Assembly: GCA_947258875.1 (NCBI GenBank)
Contig: CAMYKB010000019.1
Location: 1-62,484 of the forward strand
DNA: 62,484 nt
Direction: 5' to 3'
Origin: an uncultured Gammaproteobacteria bacterium
Lineage (GTDB): Bacteria; Pseudomonadota; Gammaproteobacteria; CAMYKB01
Position 1 is the stretch's first letter; every line of letters starts with the position of its first letter. The notes beneath the pieces were generated by a model, which saw only the letters and a list, made by a program, of their open reading frames with translations, made no database searches and was not told where the DNA came from. Positions 31,378-42,426 of this stretch are shown here, piece after piece. The translations under genes and the position numbers were made by a program.

Positions 31378-31806
31378 ATGAGCAAAGCAAGCCAGTCTGA
31401 ATTGACTATCGGCCGCTTGGCAGAGGCGGCAGGAGTCAATGTTGAGAGCATTCGTTATTATCAGCGGATAGGATTAATCGAAGAACCGGTTAAGCCGCAG
31501 CAGGGGTTTCGCAAGTACCCAGTAAGAGCCGTTGAACACATTAAATTTATAAAACGTGCACAGCAATTGGGATTTAGCTTGCATGAAATTGCTGAACTGT
31601 TAGAGCTTGGTGAGGGGCATTGTCGCGACGTCCGCAAGCGTGCAGAAAAAAAGCGCGATAAAATTGAAGGCCAGATTAGAGATTTACAAGCATTGCACGA
31701 TACGCTCAGTCAATTAATCGGCGCATGCCGTGCCGGCAAAAATGCGCATCAATGCCCTATTGTGGAAGCTCTACTAAAGCAAGATACGCCTGCAAACGCC
31801 TGCTAG
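31378..31806 (+). CDS. merR: Mercury-responsive regulator MerR
   Basis: A 142-residue MerR-family regulator. The winged helix-turn-helix is LTIGRLAEAAGVNVESIRYY (residues 9-28), and a long dimerisation helix follows. All three Hg(II)-binding cysteines are in place at Cys82 (GHC), Cys117 (GAC) and Cys126 (QCP), the same numbering as in Tn501 MerR, so metal sensing should be intact. I preferred the ATG at 31378, after GGAAGA, over an upstream in-frame ATG that would run through the operator. Confidence 0.96.
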   Translation: MSKASQSELTIGRLAEAAGVNVESIRYYQRIGLIEEPVKPQQGFRKYPVRAVEHIKFIKRAQQLGFSLHEIAELLELGEGHCRDVRKRAEKKRDKIEGQIRDLQALHDTLSQLIGACRAGKNAHQCPIVEALLKQDTPANAC

Positions 31807-31814
31807 TCGATTCT

Positions 31815-31871
31815 ATGTTTCAGGCTATTGAATCTTGGAATGGCCGTCCAGGGTTTGCTCTGTTGAAACAT
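31815..31871. repeat. 8-bp inverted repeat between merR and hemF
   Basis: ATGTTTCA (31815-31822) and TGAAACAT (31864-31871) are exact complements separated by 41 nt, which include the smaller hairpin TGGA-ATGGCCG-TCCA. It may terminate merR or mark the edge of the accessory block. No T run is seen. Confidence 0.35.
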
Positions 31872-31875
31872 GCCC

Positions 31876-33368
<1,493 letters not shown>

Positions 33369-33414
33369 GGAAAATAGTACTTATGCGCTGGAACGGCATC
33401 GCCCGCGGTGATGA

Positions 33415-35865
33415 TCAGTCAGCGGCTTTTTTCTTTTTTGGGGCAGCCTTTTTCTTCTTAGGCGCGGCTTTCTTCTTTTTCGCTACAGCCTTTTTCTTCT
33501 TGGGCGCGGCTTTTTTCTTTTTCGTTGCAGTCTTTTTCTTGGGTGCGGCCTGTTTCTTTTTGGCGGCGCCACGGCGGCCCTTGCGTTCCGGTGCTTCTTC
33601 GATCATTTGTTCGCATTGTGCCAGTGTGAGCTCAGCCGGTTCCTGGTCCTTGGGGATCTTGGCGTTTTTCTTGCCGTCGGTGACATAGGGACCGTAACGG
33701 CCATTGAGTACCTGGATTTCAGAGCCTTCGAACTGCTTGATGATCTTGTTGGCATCATCGATCTTTTTCTGCTCTATGAGCTCGAGCGCGCGCTCCAAGG
33801 TGATAGTGTAGGGATCGTCCTCCTTCATGGAGACGTATTTTTTGCCGTATTTGACATAGGGCCCGAAACGCCCGATGTTGGCCTGCACTGCTTCACCATC
33901 GGCGGTCTCCCCGAGATTGCGCGGCAGCTTGAACAGTTCCAGCGCCTCTTCGTGGGTGATGGCGTCCATCTTCTGGCCAGGGCGCAAGCCGGCGAACTTG
34001 GGCTTATCTTCGTCGTCGCGGGTGCCGATTTGCACGAAGGGACCGTAGCGTCCCATGCGTACCGACATGGGGCGGCCGCTCTTGGGATCGGTGCCGAGAT
34101 CGCGTGCCTGTACCGCCTCTTCGCGGGTAACATTTTCTTCCTTGTCATCAACCAGTGCCTTGAAGGGGTCCCAGAAGGCTTTCAATAGCGGCACCCAATC
34201 GCGTTCACCACGCGAGATCTCGTCCAGTTCGTTCTCGAGCTCTGCGGTGAAATCGTAATCGACATAGCGCGTGAAATGCTGTGTCAGGAAGCGATTGACC
34301 ACGCGGCCCATATCGGTGGGGTGAAAGCGGCGGTTTTCCAGCTCGGCGTATTCTCGCGAGGTTAACGTGGAGATGATGCTCGCATAGGTCGATGGCCGAC
34401 CGATGCCATATTCTTCGAGTGTTTTGACCAGGCTGGCTTCGGAGTAACGTGGCGGTGGTTCGGTGAAGTGTTGTTCTGCGCGAATCTCTTCCAGATTAAC
34501 TGTTTCGCCTTCTTCCAGTTGTGGAAGCATGCGTTGGTCATCATCTGTCTTTTTGGCGTCGTCGGTGTCTTCCTGGTAGATGCTCATGAAACCTGGCTCG
34601 CGTATCGATGAACCGGTGGCGCGGAACAGGTTGTCGTTGTCACCACAAGCCAGATCGGCCGCCACGGTATCCAGGGTGGCATGGATCATTTGGCAGGCTA
34701 TAGTGCGTTTCCAGATCAAGCTGTACAGCTTGAGCTGATCGCGACTCAAGTGTGACTTGATGTCATCAGGCGCATTAAAGGCAGAGGTCGGGCGGATGGC
34801 TTCATGAGCCTCCTGTGCGTTCTTTGACTTGGTCTTGAAAGTGCGGACCTGCTCCGGCAGTTTGTCTTTGCCATAGCGCTCGGTGATGTAGCGGCGGATT
34901 TCGTCCAACGCCTCGTTTGCCAGTGTCACCGAGTCGGTACGCATATAGGTGATCAGGCCGACCGGTCCGGACCCCAGATCCACGCCTTCATACAGCTGTT
35001 GTGCCACGCGCATGGCGCGTTGCGCGGAGAAGCCAAGTTTGCGCACCGCTTCCTGTTGCATGGTCGAGGTGGTAAACGGCGCAGTCGGATTGCGTTTGCG
35101 CTGTTTCTTTTCGATTTTGGCGACCACCAGCTTGCCGTTGGCGGCGCTGAGCAGTGATTCGCGTGCCGTGTTGGCGTCCTTGTCATTGTTGATATCAAAC
35201 TGGTCAAGCTTGTTGCCCTGGTAGATATTCAATTTGCCAAGAAATGCCTGCTGATCCTTATTTAGGTCGGCCTCGATGGTCCAGTATTCGCGCGCCGTGA
35301 ATTTCTCGATCTCTTCTTCGCGCTCAACAATCATGCGCAGTGCCGGGCTTTGTACACGCCCTGCAGACAAGCCGCGCTTGATTTTTTTCCACAATAGGGG
35401 CGACAGATTAAAGCCCACCAGATAATCCAGTGCACGCCGCGCCTGTTGTGCGTTGATCAGGGGTGCTGCCAGCTCGCGCGGGTTGGCGATGGCGTCGTTA
35501 ACTGCCTTCTTGGTGATTTCGTGGAACACAACCCGGTACACGGATTTGTCTTTGAGCAGTTTCTTTTCTTTAAGAAGTTCAAAAAGGTGCCAGGAGATGG
35601 CCTCCCCCTCGCGGTCCGGGTCAGTGGCCAGATACAGGGCGTCGGCTTTTTTCAGAAGTTTCTCGATATTGGCAACGTGCTTTTCGTTTTTCTCGATTGC
35701 CTGATACTTCATGGCGAAGCCATGCTCGGTATCTACAGCGCCTTCTTTAGGCACCAGATCACGGACATGACCATAAGAAGCAAGGACCTCGAAATCCTTA
35801 CCCAGATATTTTTTGATGGTCTTGCCTTTGGCAGGCGATTCTACGATGACCAGATTCTTGCCCAT
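33415..35865 (-). CDS. topA: DNA topoisomerase I with zinc-free C-terminal repeats and lysine tail
   Basis: An 816-residue type IA topoisomerase that relaxes negative supercoils. The TOPRIM domain opens with VIVESPAKGKTIKKYL and contains ATDPDREGEAISWHL. The catalytic tyrosine is in GLITYMRTDS (Tyr307). The C-terminal region has three Topo-C repeats (GRYGPFVQIG, GRFGPYVKYG, GRYGPYVTDG) without the four-cysteine zinc fingers of E. coli TopA. It ends in about 45 residues of KKKAAPKKKK-type repeats, a histone H1-like tail likely to bind DNA backbone. A smg-dprA pair lies upstream. Confidence 0.96.
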   Translation of the reverse strand: MGKNLVIVESPAKGKTIKKYLGKDFEVLASYGHVRDLVPKEGAVDTEHGFAMKYQAIEKNEKHVANIEKLLKKADALYLATDPDREGEAISWHLFELLKEKKLLKDKSVYRVVFHEITKKAVNDAIANPRELAAPLINAQQARRALDYLVGFNLSPLLWKKIKRGLSAGRVQSPALRMIVEREEEIEKFTAREYWTIEADLNKDQQAFLGKLNIYQGNKLDQFDINNDKDANTARESLLSAANGKLVVAKIEKKQRKRNPTAPFTTSTMQQEAVRKLGFSAQRAMRVAQQLYEGVDLGSGPVGLITYMRTDSVTLANEALDEIRRYITERYGKDKLPEQVRTFKTKSKNAQEAHEAIRPTSAFNAPDDIKSHLSRDQLKLYSLIWKRTIACQMIHATLDTVAADLACGDNDNLFRATGSSIREPGFMSIYQEDTDDAKKTDDDQRMLPQLEEGETVNLEEIRAEQHFTEPPPRYSEASLVKTLEEYGIGRPSTYASIISTLTSREYAELENRRFHPTDMGRVVNRFLTQHFTRYVDYDFTAELENELDEISRGERDWVPLLKAFWDPFKALVDDKEENVTREEAVQARDLGTDPKSGRPMSVRMGRYGPFVQIGTRDDEDKPKFAGLRPGQKMDAITHEEALELFKLPRNLGETADGEAVQANIGRFGPYVKYGKKYVSMKEDDPYTITLERALELIEQKKIDDANKIIKQFEGSEIQVLNGRYGPYVTDGKKNAKIPKDQEPAELTLAQCEQMIEEAPERKGRRGAAKKKQAAPKKKTATKKKKAAPKKKKAVAKKKKAAPKKKKAAPKKKKAAD

Positions 35866-35924
35866 TCAGCTGGCTTCTATATTTGTTGAGACTGAAGGTG
35901 GCCATTTATACAGGCCGCGAGGCG

Positions 35925-36401
35925 CTAATGTAAATAGTGAGGTGTATCTTCCATGACAAGATTTTCAAGCCAGGTATAACTCATTGGCTCACCTGGTTGG
36001 TTGAATAGCACCATCATGATGACCCATTTGACCTGCTCAAGGTCGATATCGTCACTGTCCAGCGCCATGACCCGGTCAATGACCAGTTCGCGGGTCGTGG
36101 TGTCGAGCACGCCGATTTGTTCCAGGAACATCAGGAAACCACGTGATTCTTCATCCAGGCGCGATGTTTCGGTTTCATGGTAGACGCGCACGGTCTTGCT
36201 AACCGGGCTGCTGTCGCGGCGGTTATCTTGGAGTTCCGCCAGGCCTTCCAGCCAGTCAAAAGCGTTTTCGATCTGTTCATGGTGGAATCCTGCATCGAGA
36301 AGCTTGGATTGCAGGATTTCATGGTCGAGGTCGATGTCCTGTTCTTCGTCCATGTAACTCTCGAAGAGATACATCAATACTTCAATTATGGTTTCTTTCA
36401 T
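35925..36401 (-). CDS. smg: Smg / DUF494 protein
   Basis: A 158-residue acidic cytoplasmic protein of the Smg/DUF494 family, recognisable from ETIIEVLMYLFESYMDEE at the N terminus and LEQVKWVIMMVLFNQPGE near the C terminus. Its function is unknown, but it is conserved between dprA and topA across gammaproteobacteria, as here. I took the ATG at 36401, where homologues begin; the upstream extension falls inside the dprA 3' end and is unlikely to be used. The gap to dprA is 7 nt. Confidence 0.92.
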   Translation of the reverse strand: MKETIIEVLMYLFESYMDEEQDIDLDHEILQSKLLDAGFHHEQIENAFDWLEGLAELQDNRRDSSPVSKTVRVYHETETSRLDEESRGFLMFLEQIGVLDTTTRELVIDRVMALDSDDIDLEQVKWVIMMVLFNQPGEPMSYTWLENLVMEDTPHYLH

Positions 36402-36408
36402 CTGGTTG

Positions 36409-37515
36409 TTACGTTGCGGTCCGGGTATATAAGCCAGCCGAGCCGGTGACGACAAGCCCCTTGAGTTCCAATATGAGCAGCATGGAGGAAACTGCCTCCG
36501 CGGTCAATCCACTGCGTTCAACAATGACATCAATCGACGTGGGGTCATAGCCGAGCGCTTCCAACAGTCTCAGGTAATCGTCATCAAGGGCAGCGTTTGT
36601 GGGGCTGGAGACCGCGTCAGCGGGCGAGGGTGTCAGCAGCGTGAAATCCAGTGCAGTGGTGAGCTCCACCAGGACGTCCTCAGCCGTTTCTACCAGTTTA
36701 GCGCCTTCACGGATCAGTTGATGACAGCCTTTGGTCATCGGGTTGTGGATCGAGCCTGGGATAGCAAACACCTCGCGGGCCTGCTCCACGGCATAGCGGG
36801 CAGTGATTAAGGAGCCGCTTTTGCGGGCGGCTTCAACCACCAGTGTACCCAGGCTGAGGCCACTGATGATGCGGTTGCGGCGCGGGAAGTTGTCGGGCTT
36901 GGGTTGCGTGCCGATCGGGAATTCGGAGATGATCGCGCCATTTTCGATGATTTTATACGCCAGATCGCGGTGTTTGGCGGGATAGATGCGATCCATCCCC
37001 GTTGCGGCGACCGCGATGGTCAGCCCGCTTGCCGCCAACGCACCTTCATGACTGGCGCCATCCACACCTAGCGCCAGGCCACTGGTTATGCCCAGACCGG
37101 CGGTTGCCAGTTGGTGTGCGAATTCATAGGCAGATTCGCGTCCACCCGCTGAGGGACTACGGCTTCCTACCATCGCAAGCTGTGGGTCGCTGAGATGTTC
37201 GCAATGGCCGTTGACATAGAGCACAGGCGGCGGTGAGCCGATTTCCCGAAGGAGTTGCGGATAAGCTGCGTCGGCCAACATCAGGATGTTGTGGCCGGGT
37301 TGTTCGGCCCATTCGATATCGCGTTCGATGGCCTTTGGGTCTACATCGTGCAGTAACCGTATCGTGTCTGTCGCGAGCCCGGCGTGTTGCAGGTCATTGT
37401 CAGAGGCATCAAGGATGGAAACTGCGGTGCCAAAACGATGGAGCAACCGCAGCAAGCGGGCGCCTCCAATACCGGGTGTATGGCACAGCTTTAGCCAGCA
37501 CTCGAGTTCGCTCAT
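36409..37515 (-). CDS. dprA: DNA processing protein DprA
   Basis: A 368-residue protein that loads RecA on incoming single-stranded DNA in natural transformation. A helix-hairpin-helix-like N terminus (LCHTPGIGGARLLRLLHRF) is followed by the Rossmann-like core with MVGSRSPSAGGRE, GITSGLALGVDGASHEGAL and SGLSLGTLVVEAARKSGSL, and a C-terminal winged-helix (DprA-WH) region. Together with comF it suggests competence machinery. It forms a unit with smg just downstream. Confidence 0.95.
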   Translation of the reverse strand: MSELECWLKLCHTPGIGGARLLRLLHRFGTAVSILDASDNDLQHAGLATDTIRLLHDVDPKAIERDIEWAEQPGHNILMLADAAYPQLLREIGSPPPVLYVNGHCEHLSDPQLAMVGSRSPSAGGRESAYEFAHQLATAGLGITSGLALGVDGASHEGALAASGLTIAVAATGMDRIYPAKHRDLAYKIIENGAIISEFPIGTQPKPDNFPRRNRIISGLSLGTLVVEAARKSGSLITARYAVEQAREVFAIPGSIHNPMTKGCHQLIREGAKLVETAEDVLVELTTALDFTLLTPSPADAVSSPTNAALDDDYLRLLEALGYDPTSIDVIVERSGLTAEAVSSMLLILELKGLVVTGSAGLYTRTAT

Positions 37516-37580
37516 TAGTGTTGTGTAATCGCCGTACCAAGGTTCAAGGGACGGATTGTCCGGAGATCTGTCATGGATGT

Positions 37581-37605
37581 CCCCGAAGCCCTATCGGCTC
37601 CGGGG
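37581..37605. other. Hairpin between the LysM gene and dprA
   Basis: CCCCGAAGCC-CTATC-GGCTCCGGGG forms a 10-bp stem with one mismatch or wobble. No T run follows on the minus strand, so it is not a standard terminator. It may attenuate or process the transcript between the LysM gene and dprA. Confidence 0.4.
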
Positions 37606-37627
37606 GTGTTAGTATTTCATCTTAATA

Positions 37628-38764
37628 TTAAGGGTTGGTCACCACATCATTGAGATGGATGGCGCGTTCAGCCTCCATAACCAATGCATAACTGACTTTC
37701 TCGAAGGTGCGGAATACCATCAGTGTACCGGAACGCTCATCCGGAAGTTTTACCTTCTCGTTGCCGCTCTTGCCGTAGGGGTCTTTGACGGTGCTGCCAG
37801 CCTGCATGGATGCAAATACATGGCCCTTTTCAATGCCATCGCGTTCGCCGAGGTTGAGTACCGCAATCTGGTAACTACCGATTTGGCTGACGGCATCAAA
37901 TAATGAAATTATGTACCCGGATACCGGTTTAGAAGGCGCATGCGGGATGAAGACGCGGTCCTGGTTATTTTCCAGGGGCATCAACCTGTCGCCGCGCAGG
38001 GTTTCACGATTGGCATTCTCAACATCGACAGTGGCCGGGTCCCCGACGCGCTTGATCTCGCCGTCAGCCGTGTGGATCGCTTCATAGCCGAGCATTTCAC
38101 CGGTGATTGGGTCCAGCAATTTCTCACCGGGTCGGTATATGCTGTGGATGCCAGTGGCGGATTCTTCAAGGCCGCGCACATAGACACGGTCGCCATTACC
38201 GTAAATGATGCGGTTATCCCTGGCGCCAACGATATAGGGTGCGTTCTGTAGTTGTTCCTCGGTCACTACGCGCGGGCGTACCAGGAACTGTTGGATGGCG
38301 CCGATGGGTATGCTTAAGTCCTCGGCTTCCAGCTGTTCAGCTCGGATGCGAGGGCTAAGACGCGGGCCGCCGCCGACTTGAATCCTGGGGCGCCCGTCTA
38401 CATATACGATATTGAGTACATCGCCCGGGTAGATGAGGTGCGGGTTATGGACTTGCGGGTTCACCTGCCAGATTTCCGGCCAGTACCAGGGATCGCGTAA
38501 ATAGCGGCTGGAAATGTCCCACAGCGTGTCGCCCGATTTGACCACATAGGTCTCTGGGGCGGTTGCTTTTAGTTGAATGGGTGCTGGTGCGGGTGCTGAA
38601 ACCGGCGCCGGGGGTGGCGCCACGGGCACACGTTGTGTCTCGTCCGCCGGGGACGCTGTGGGTGCCGCTCCCGGCAACCAGGCGCATCCTGAGGACAAAA
38701 ACGTTAGAATGCATGTAACGACGAGTACGGTGAAATTCTGCGGACGGAATCTACGGGCGAACAT
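37628..38764 (-). CDS. LysM-domain lipoprotein
   Basis: A 378-residue envelope protein. A signal peptide ends in a good lipobox (LSSGCAW, Cys about 27). A proline/alanine-rich linker follows, then a LysM domain at about residues 72-118 (TYVVKSGDTLWDISSRYL ... YPGDVL) that should bind peptidoglycan. The remaining 260 residues form a conserved but uncharacterised region found in LysM proteins next to dprA. It probably sits at the cell wall or outer membrane. It diverges from def, as in many gammaproteobacteria. Confidence 0.9.
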   Translation of the reverse strand: MFARRFRPQNFTVLVVTCILTFLSSGCAWLPGAAPTASPADETQRVPVAPPPAPVSAPAPAPIQLKATAPETYVVKSGDTLWDISSRYLRDPWYWPEIWQVNPQVHNPHLIYPGDVLNIVYVDGRPRIQVGGGPRLSPRIRAEQLEAEDLSIPIGAIQQFLVRPRVVTEEQLQNAPYIVGARDNRIIYGNGDRVYVRGLEESATGIHSIYRPGEKLLDPITGEMLGYEAIHTADGEIKRVGDPATVDVENANRETLRGDRLMPLENNQDRVFIPHAPSKPVSGYIISLFDAVSQIGSYQIAVLNLGERDGIEKGHVFASMQAGSTVKDPYGKSGNEKVKLPDERSGTLMVFRTFEKVSYALVMEAERAIHLNDVVTNP

Positions 38765-38908
38765 TCGGGTTCCCTTTTATCTCGTGGTTTGTGCTAGTTT
38801 AGCCAAAAAAGGCACCTACTCAAGCGTTTTATTATCAAGAGTTTATAATAGGTTCATAACCTTAGCAGAAATACCTGCATCAATGCACAGAATTAATTGG
38901 CTAACGCT

Positions 38909-39445
38909 ATGGCATTATTAGACATTTTACACTTTCCTGATCCACGCTTGCGCAAACAAGCGCTGCCGGTGGCGCAAGTGGACGATGATGTCCGACAAAC
39001 GGTCGATAACATGTTCGAAACCATGTATGCGGCCCCCGGGATCGGCCTTGCGGCTAACCAGGTCAACATTCAGCAGCAGATCATCGTGATCGATATTTCC
39101 ACTGAAAAAAATCAACCGTTGTGCTTGATAAACCCTGAAATACTGTCGGCCGAGGGGGAAGAAGAAATGGAGGAGGGCTGTCTCTCAGTTCCGGGTTACT
39201 TCGAGACGGTGCAACGCGCAGAGAAAATCAGGGTCAGGGCGCTAAATCGTGAGGGTGAGCCCTTCGAAATGGATGCAGATGATCTGTTGGCGGTGTGTGT
39301 TCAGCACGAAATAGACCACCTCAATGGCAAGCTATTCGTTGATTACCTGTCGCCGCTCAAGCGTCAGCGCATCCGCAAGAAGTTGGAAAAACAGCAAAAA
39401 CTTGAGGATGGACCCAGTCCTCAGAAGGACAAACGAGCGATCTGA
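38909..39445 (+). CDS. def: Peptide deformylase
   Basis: A 178-residue iron/zinc hydrolase removing the formyl group from nascent proteins. All three motifs are intact: GIGLAANQV (about residues 43-51), EGCLSVPG (about 88-95) and [12 protein letters not shown] (about 131-142). The ATG at 38909 ([15 protein letters not shown]) matches homologue starts; a TTG four codons earlier is possible. Paired with fmt 60 nt downstream, giving the usual formylation/deformylation unit. Confidence 0.96.
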   Translation: MALLDILHFPDPRLRKQALPVAQVDDDVRQTVDNMFETMYAAPGIGLAANQVNIQQQIIVIDISTEKNQPLCLINPEILSAEGEEEMEEGCLSVPGYFETVQRAEKIRVRALNREGEPFEMDADDLLAVCVQHEIDHLNGKLFVDYLSPLKRQRIRKKLEKQQKLEDGPSPQKDKRAI

Positions 39446-39505
39446 CTGCGCTGACCTATATTCGCGTATCGTAGATGCGCCCCTCACTTGCTCACGCTAT
39501 CCAAG

Positions 39506-40459
39506 ATGCCAGGCGAATTACGTTTAATTTTTGCGGGAACGCCCGATTTTGCCGCGCATGCACTGCGCGCACTCGCCGATTCGCGTCATCGTCTGCTTGC
39601 CGTCTATACCCAGCCTGACAGGCCGGCGGGCCGTGGGCGTAAATTACAGGCCAGTCCCGTTAAGTTGTTTGCGCAACAACGGGGTATCGCTGTTTATCAG
39701 CCCGATTCATTTAAATCCGACGATGCCCGCCAGCAACTGGCAGATCTGAAACCGGATTTGATGGTAGTGGCGGCCTATGGGTTAATCCTGCCGCAAGCGG
39801 TGCTCGATATTCCGCGGCTGGGTTGTATCAATATTCATGCTTCGCTGCTGCCACGATGGCGCGGTGCTGCGCCAATACAACGCGCAATTCTGGCCGGCGA
39901 TGACAGGTCTGGTGTCACTATCATGCAAATGGCAGCCGGGCTCGATACAGGCGACATGTTGTTGAAAAAAGAATGCCCGATTGAAGCGGCCGATACCGCC
40001 AGTACACTGCACGATCGCCTCGCTGCACTGGGGGCTGACGCGGTGATCGAAGCTATTGAGCGGCTGGTGGCGAATCATGTCACTGCTGAGCCTCAGGATC
40101 CGGCGTTGGCAACCTATGCAAACAAGTTGCAAAAAGCTGAAGCTGTACTCGACTGGGCGCAACCGGCGCCGCAGCTGGCACGGCAAGTTCGCGCATTTAA
40201 TCCATGGCCGGTGGCATACACGCCTTACCAGGGTAATAACTTGCGGGTTTGGGATGCACATGCCCTGGGCGAGCAGAGCTGTGTAAAGGTCAATAAGCCG
40301 GCCGGCTGCGTGATCGCTGCGTCGCAGCACGGTATTGACGTTGCCACTGGTGACGGTGTGTTACGTATCACGCGCCTGCAATTGCCTGGTGGCAAGCCAC
40401 TGGCCGCGAAGGATTTTGTCAATGCGCATGACATGACATCGGTATGTTTCAACGTTTGA
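39506..40459 (+). CDS. fmt: Methionyl-tRNA formyltransferase
   Basis: A 317-residue enzyme formylating initiator Met-tRNA with 10-formyl-THF. RLIFAGTPDFAAHALRAL opens the protein, and the catalytic region shows INIHASLLPRWRGAAPIQRA (about residues 105-124) and MAAGLDTGDML. The C-terminal OB-fold domain with VRAFNPWPVAYT is present. The ATG at 39506 fits the family; a TTG six codons earlier is an alternative. It follows def and precedes rsmB in a conserved order. Confidence 0.95.
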   Translation: MPGELRLIFAGTPDFAAHALRALADSRHRLLAVYTQPDRPAGRGRKLQASPVKLFAQQRGIAVYQPDSFKSDDARQQLADLKPDLMVVAAYGLILPQAVLDIPRLGCINIHASLLPRWRGAAPIQRAILAGDDRSGVTIMQMAAGLDTGDMLLKKECPIEAADTASTLHDRLAALGADAVIEAIERLVANHVTAEPQDPALATYANKLQKAEAVLDWAQPAPQLARQVRAFNPWPVAYTPYQGNNLRVWDAHALGEQSCVKVNKPAGCVIAASQHGIDVATGDGVLRITRLQLPGGKPLAAKDFVNAHDMTSVCFNV

Positions 40460-40493
40460 TCTGTATGCCAATACCTGCGCGCGCAACTCCCTG

Positions 40494-41813
40494 ATGGTTA
40501 AACGCCAAGCCACCCGTACAGACGCTGATGCCAGGACGCTTGCAGTGGAGGTCCTGGTGCGTGTCCTGCAGAGGGGTGAGTCACTGTCGTCAGCATTGCT
40601 GCGATCTTCCGTTGAAGATTCGCGAGAACAGGCGCTGATCCACGAGCTCTGCTATGGCAGCCTGCGTTGGCAGCACCGTTTATCTGCATTGCTCGGGCTG
40701 TTGCTGGATAAGCCGCTCAGAGCAAAAGATACCGATGTCGAGTGCCTGCTGCGTATAGGATTGTATCAACTCATTTATATGCGAATACCCGAACATGCAG
40801 CAGTGCATGCTACCGTGGCCGTAACGGCCATGCTCGGTAAGTCCTGGGCCAAAGGGCTGGTTAATGGGGTATTACGTCAATTTCTGCGCACTGCCGATGC
40901 ACTGTTGCAGCAGGTCGACCGTAAGCCTGCCGCACGGTATTCACATCCCGGTTGGTTGTTGTCGTTGTTGCAAAAGGCTTATCCACAGAACTGGCAGGAT
41001 ATCTGCGAGGCCAATAATGCGCGCGCACCGATGACGTTACGCATTAATGCGCGTAAGACAACCACTACAGCGTACCTGCAACTGCTGCACGAGGCGGGCA
41101 TCAGTGCAAAACAACACCCACAGCTTGGCTCTGCCGTAGTCTTGGAGAGGCCACGTGATGTGCAACATTTGCCTGGTTTTGCTGAAGGTGTGGTGAGTGT
41201 CCAGGATGCGGCGGCGCAGCTGGCGACACCCTTGCTTGCCTGCAAAACGGGCATGCGGGTACTGGACGCCTGCGCTGCTCCGGGCGGCAAGACAGCGCAG
41301 CTGCTGGAGAGTGTAGAGGACATTGAGGTGACGGCCATCGAAATTGATGCGGCGCGCATTCCGCGTTTGCGCGACACGCTAGAGCGTGTTGGGGTACAGG
41401 CGGTTGTGATGCAGGCCGACGCGGGGAAGCCTGATGAATGGTGGGATAGCAGACAGTATCACCGTATTCTGCTGGATGCGCCCTGCTCCGCAACGGGCGT
41501 GATTCGTCGTCATCCAGATATCAAGGTGTTGAAAAAAGCCGCAGATATTGCTGAATTATGTAGACGCCAGCAGCAAATATTGCAGGCGCTATGGCCGTTG
41601 TTGGCTCCCGGCGGTATGCTCTTGTATTGCACCTGTTCTGTATTGCCAGAGGAAAACGACGTGCTGATACAGCGATTTGTAGAGGAACAGGATGATGCGC
41701 ATCTGGCAATGCCGGAGATTCAATGGCATGAGACGCATGAATGGGGATTGCAGATACTACCAGGCGAGTATGTTATGGATGGGTTCTACTATGCGCGTCT
41801 GGTAAAACAATAA
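40494..41813 (+). CDS. rsmB: 16S rRNA (cytosine-967-C5)-methyltransferase
   Basis: A 439-residue NOL1/NOP2/Sun methyltransferase. An N-terminal NusB-like domain (REQALIHELCYGSLRWQHRL) is followed by the SAM-binding LDACAAPGGKTAQLLE, the catalytic region LLDAPCSATGVIRRHPD and the second-cysteine motif LLYCTCSVLPEEN. It methylates C967 of 16S rRNA. It lies 34 nt after fmt and just before the DUF4390-ntrYX genes. Confidence 0.95.
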   Translation: MVKRQATRTDADARTLAVEVLVRVLQRGESLSSALLRSSVEDSREQALIHELCYGSLRWQHRLSALLGLLLDKPLRAKDTDVECLLRIGLYQLIYMRIPEHAAVHATVAVTAMLGKSWAKGLVNGVLRQFLRTADALLQQVDRKPAARYSHPGWLLSLLQKAYPQNWQDICEANNARAPMTLRINARKTTTTAYLQLLHEAGISAKQHPQLGSAVVLERPRDVQHLPGFAEGVVSVQDAAAQLATPLLACKTGMRVLDACAAPGGKTAQLLESVEDIEVTAIEIDAARIPRLRDTLERVGVQAVVMQADAGKPDEWWDSRQYHRILLDAPCSATGVIRRHPDIKVLKKAADIAELCRRQQQILQALWPLLAPGGMLLYCTCSVLPEENDVLIQRFVEEQDDAHLAMPEIQWHETHEWGLQILPGEYVMDGFYYARLVKQ

Positions 41814-41835
41814 TGGCTTGCAAAGGCTGGGTAAT

Positions 41836-42426
41836 GTGAAACACGAGCACGTGCCAGGCACCAGATTCACTGTCTCACGGATAGTCTTTCCGTTGTTGTT
41901 GTGTGCCCTGCTTGTTCCCTATGCCGTTGCTTCCAGTGATAGTTATATCCGCATCGTCAGCGCTGAGACGCGTATGGTAGATGAGGTCTATCAGCTCGAT
42001 GCAATAGTTAATTATGTATTCGATGCAAGCGTGCGCGACGCACTGAAAAATGGTGTGGCGCTGGTATTCGAAATGAATATCGAGGTGCAGCAAGAACGAG
42101 GCTGGTGGTGGAATGAGCAGGTCGCCAGTCTCGAACAGCGATATAAATTGGGCTACCATGCTCTCAGCCGCCAGTATGTGACGGTGAATGTCAATGCCGG
42201 CTCACAACAAACCTTCCCCGACCTGCAATCCGCACTGGAATACCTGGGTTTGATCGAAAACCTGCCGCTGCTGGATGCAGCATTGTTGACGCCTGATAGC
42301 GACTATGTGGTGCGTGCCCGGGTGCGTCTGGTGCTGGATGAATTGCCGTTACCACTGCGTGCCAGGGGTTATGTATCTTCTGCCTGGCGTCTTGCTTCGG
42401 ACTGGTATACATGGCCAATGCCCTGA
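41836..42426 (+). CDS. DUF4390 protein, exported
   Basis: A protein of about 196 residues with an N-terminal signal-like segment (IVFPLLLCALLVPYAVASS). The domain contains YQLDAIVNYVFDASVRDALKNG and GYHALSRQYVTVN, characteristic of DUF4390. Its function is unknown, but it regularly sits between rsmB and ntrY in gammaproteobacteria, so a link to NtrY sensing is possible. The start is uncertain: a GTG at 41836 or a TTG at 41818. The 3' end overlaps ntrY by 16 nt, implying coupling. Confidence 0.85.
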   Translation: MKHEHVPGTRFTVSRIVFPLLLCALLVPYAVASSDSYIRIVSAETRMVDEVYQLDAIVNYVFDASVRDALKNGVALVFEMNIEVQQERGWWWNEQVASLEQRYKLGYHALSRQYVTVNVNAGSQQTFPDLQSALEYLGLIENLPLLDAALLTPDSDYVVRARVRLVLDELPLPLRARGYVSSAWRLASDWYTWPMP

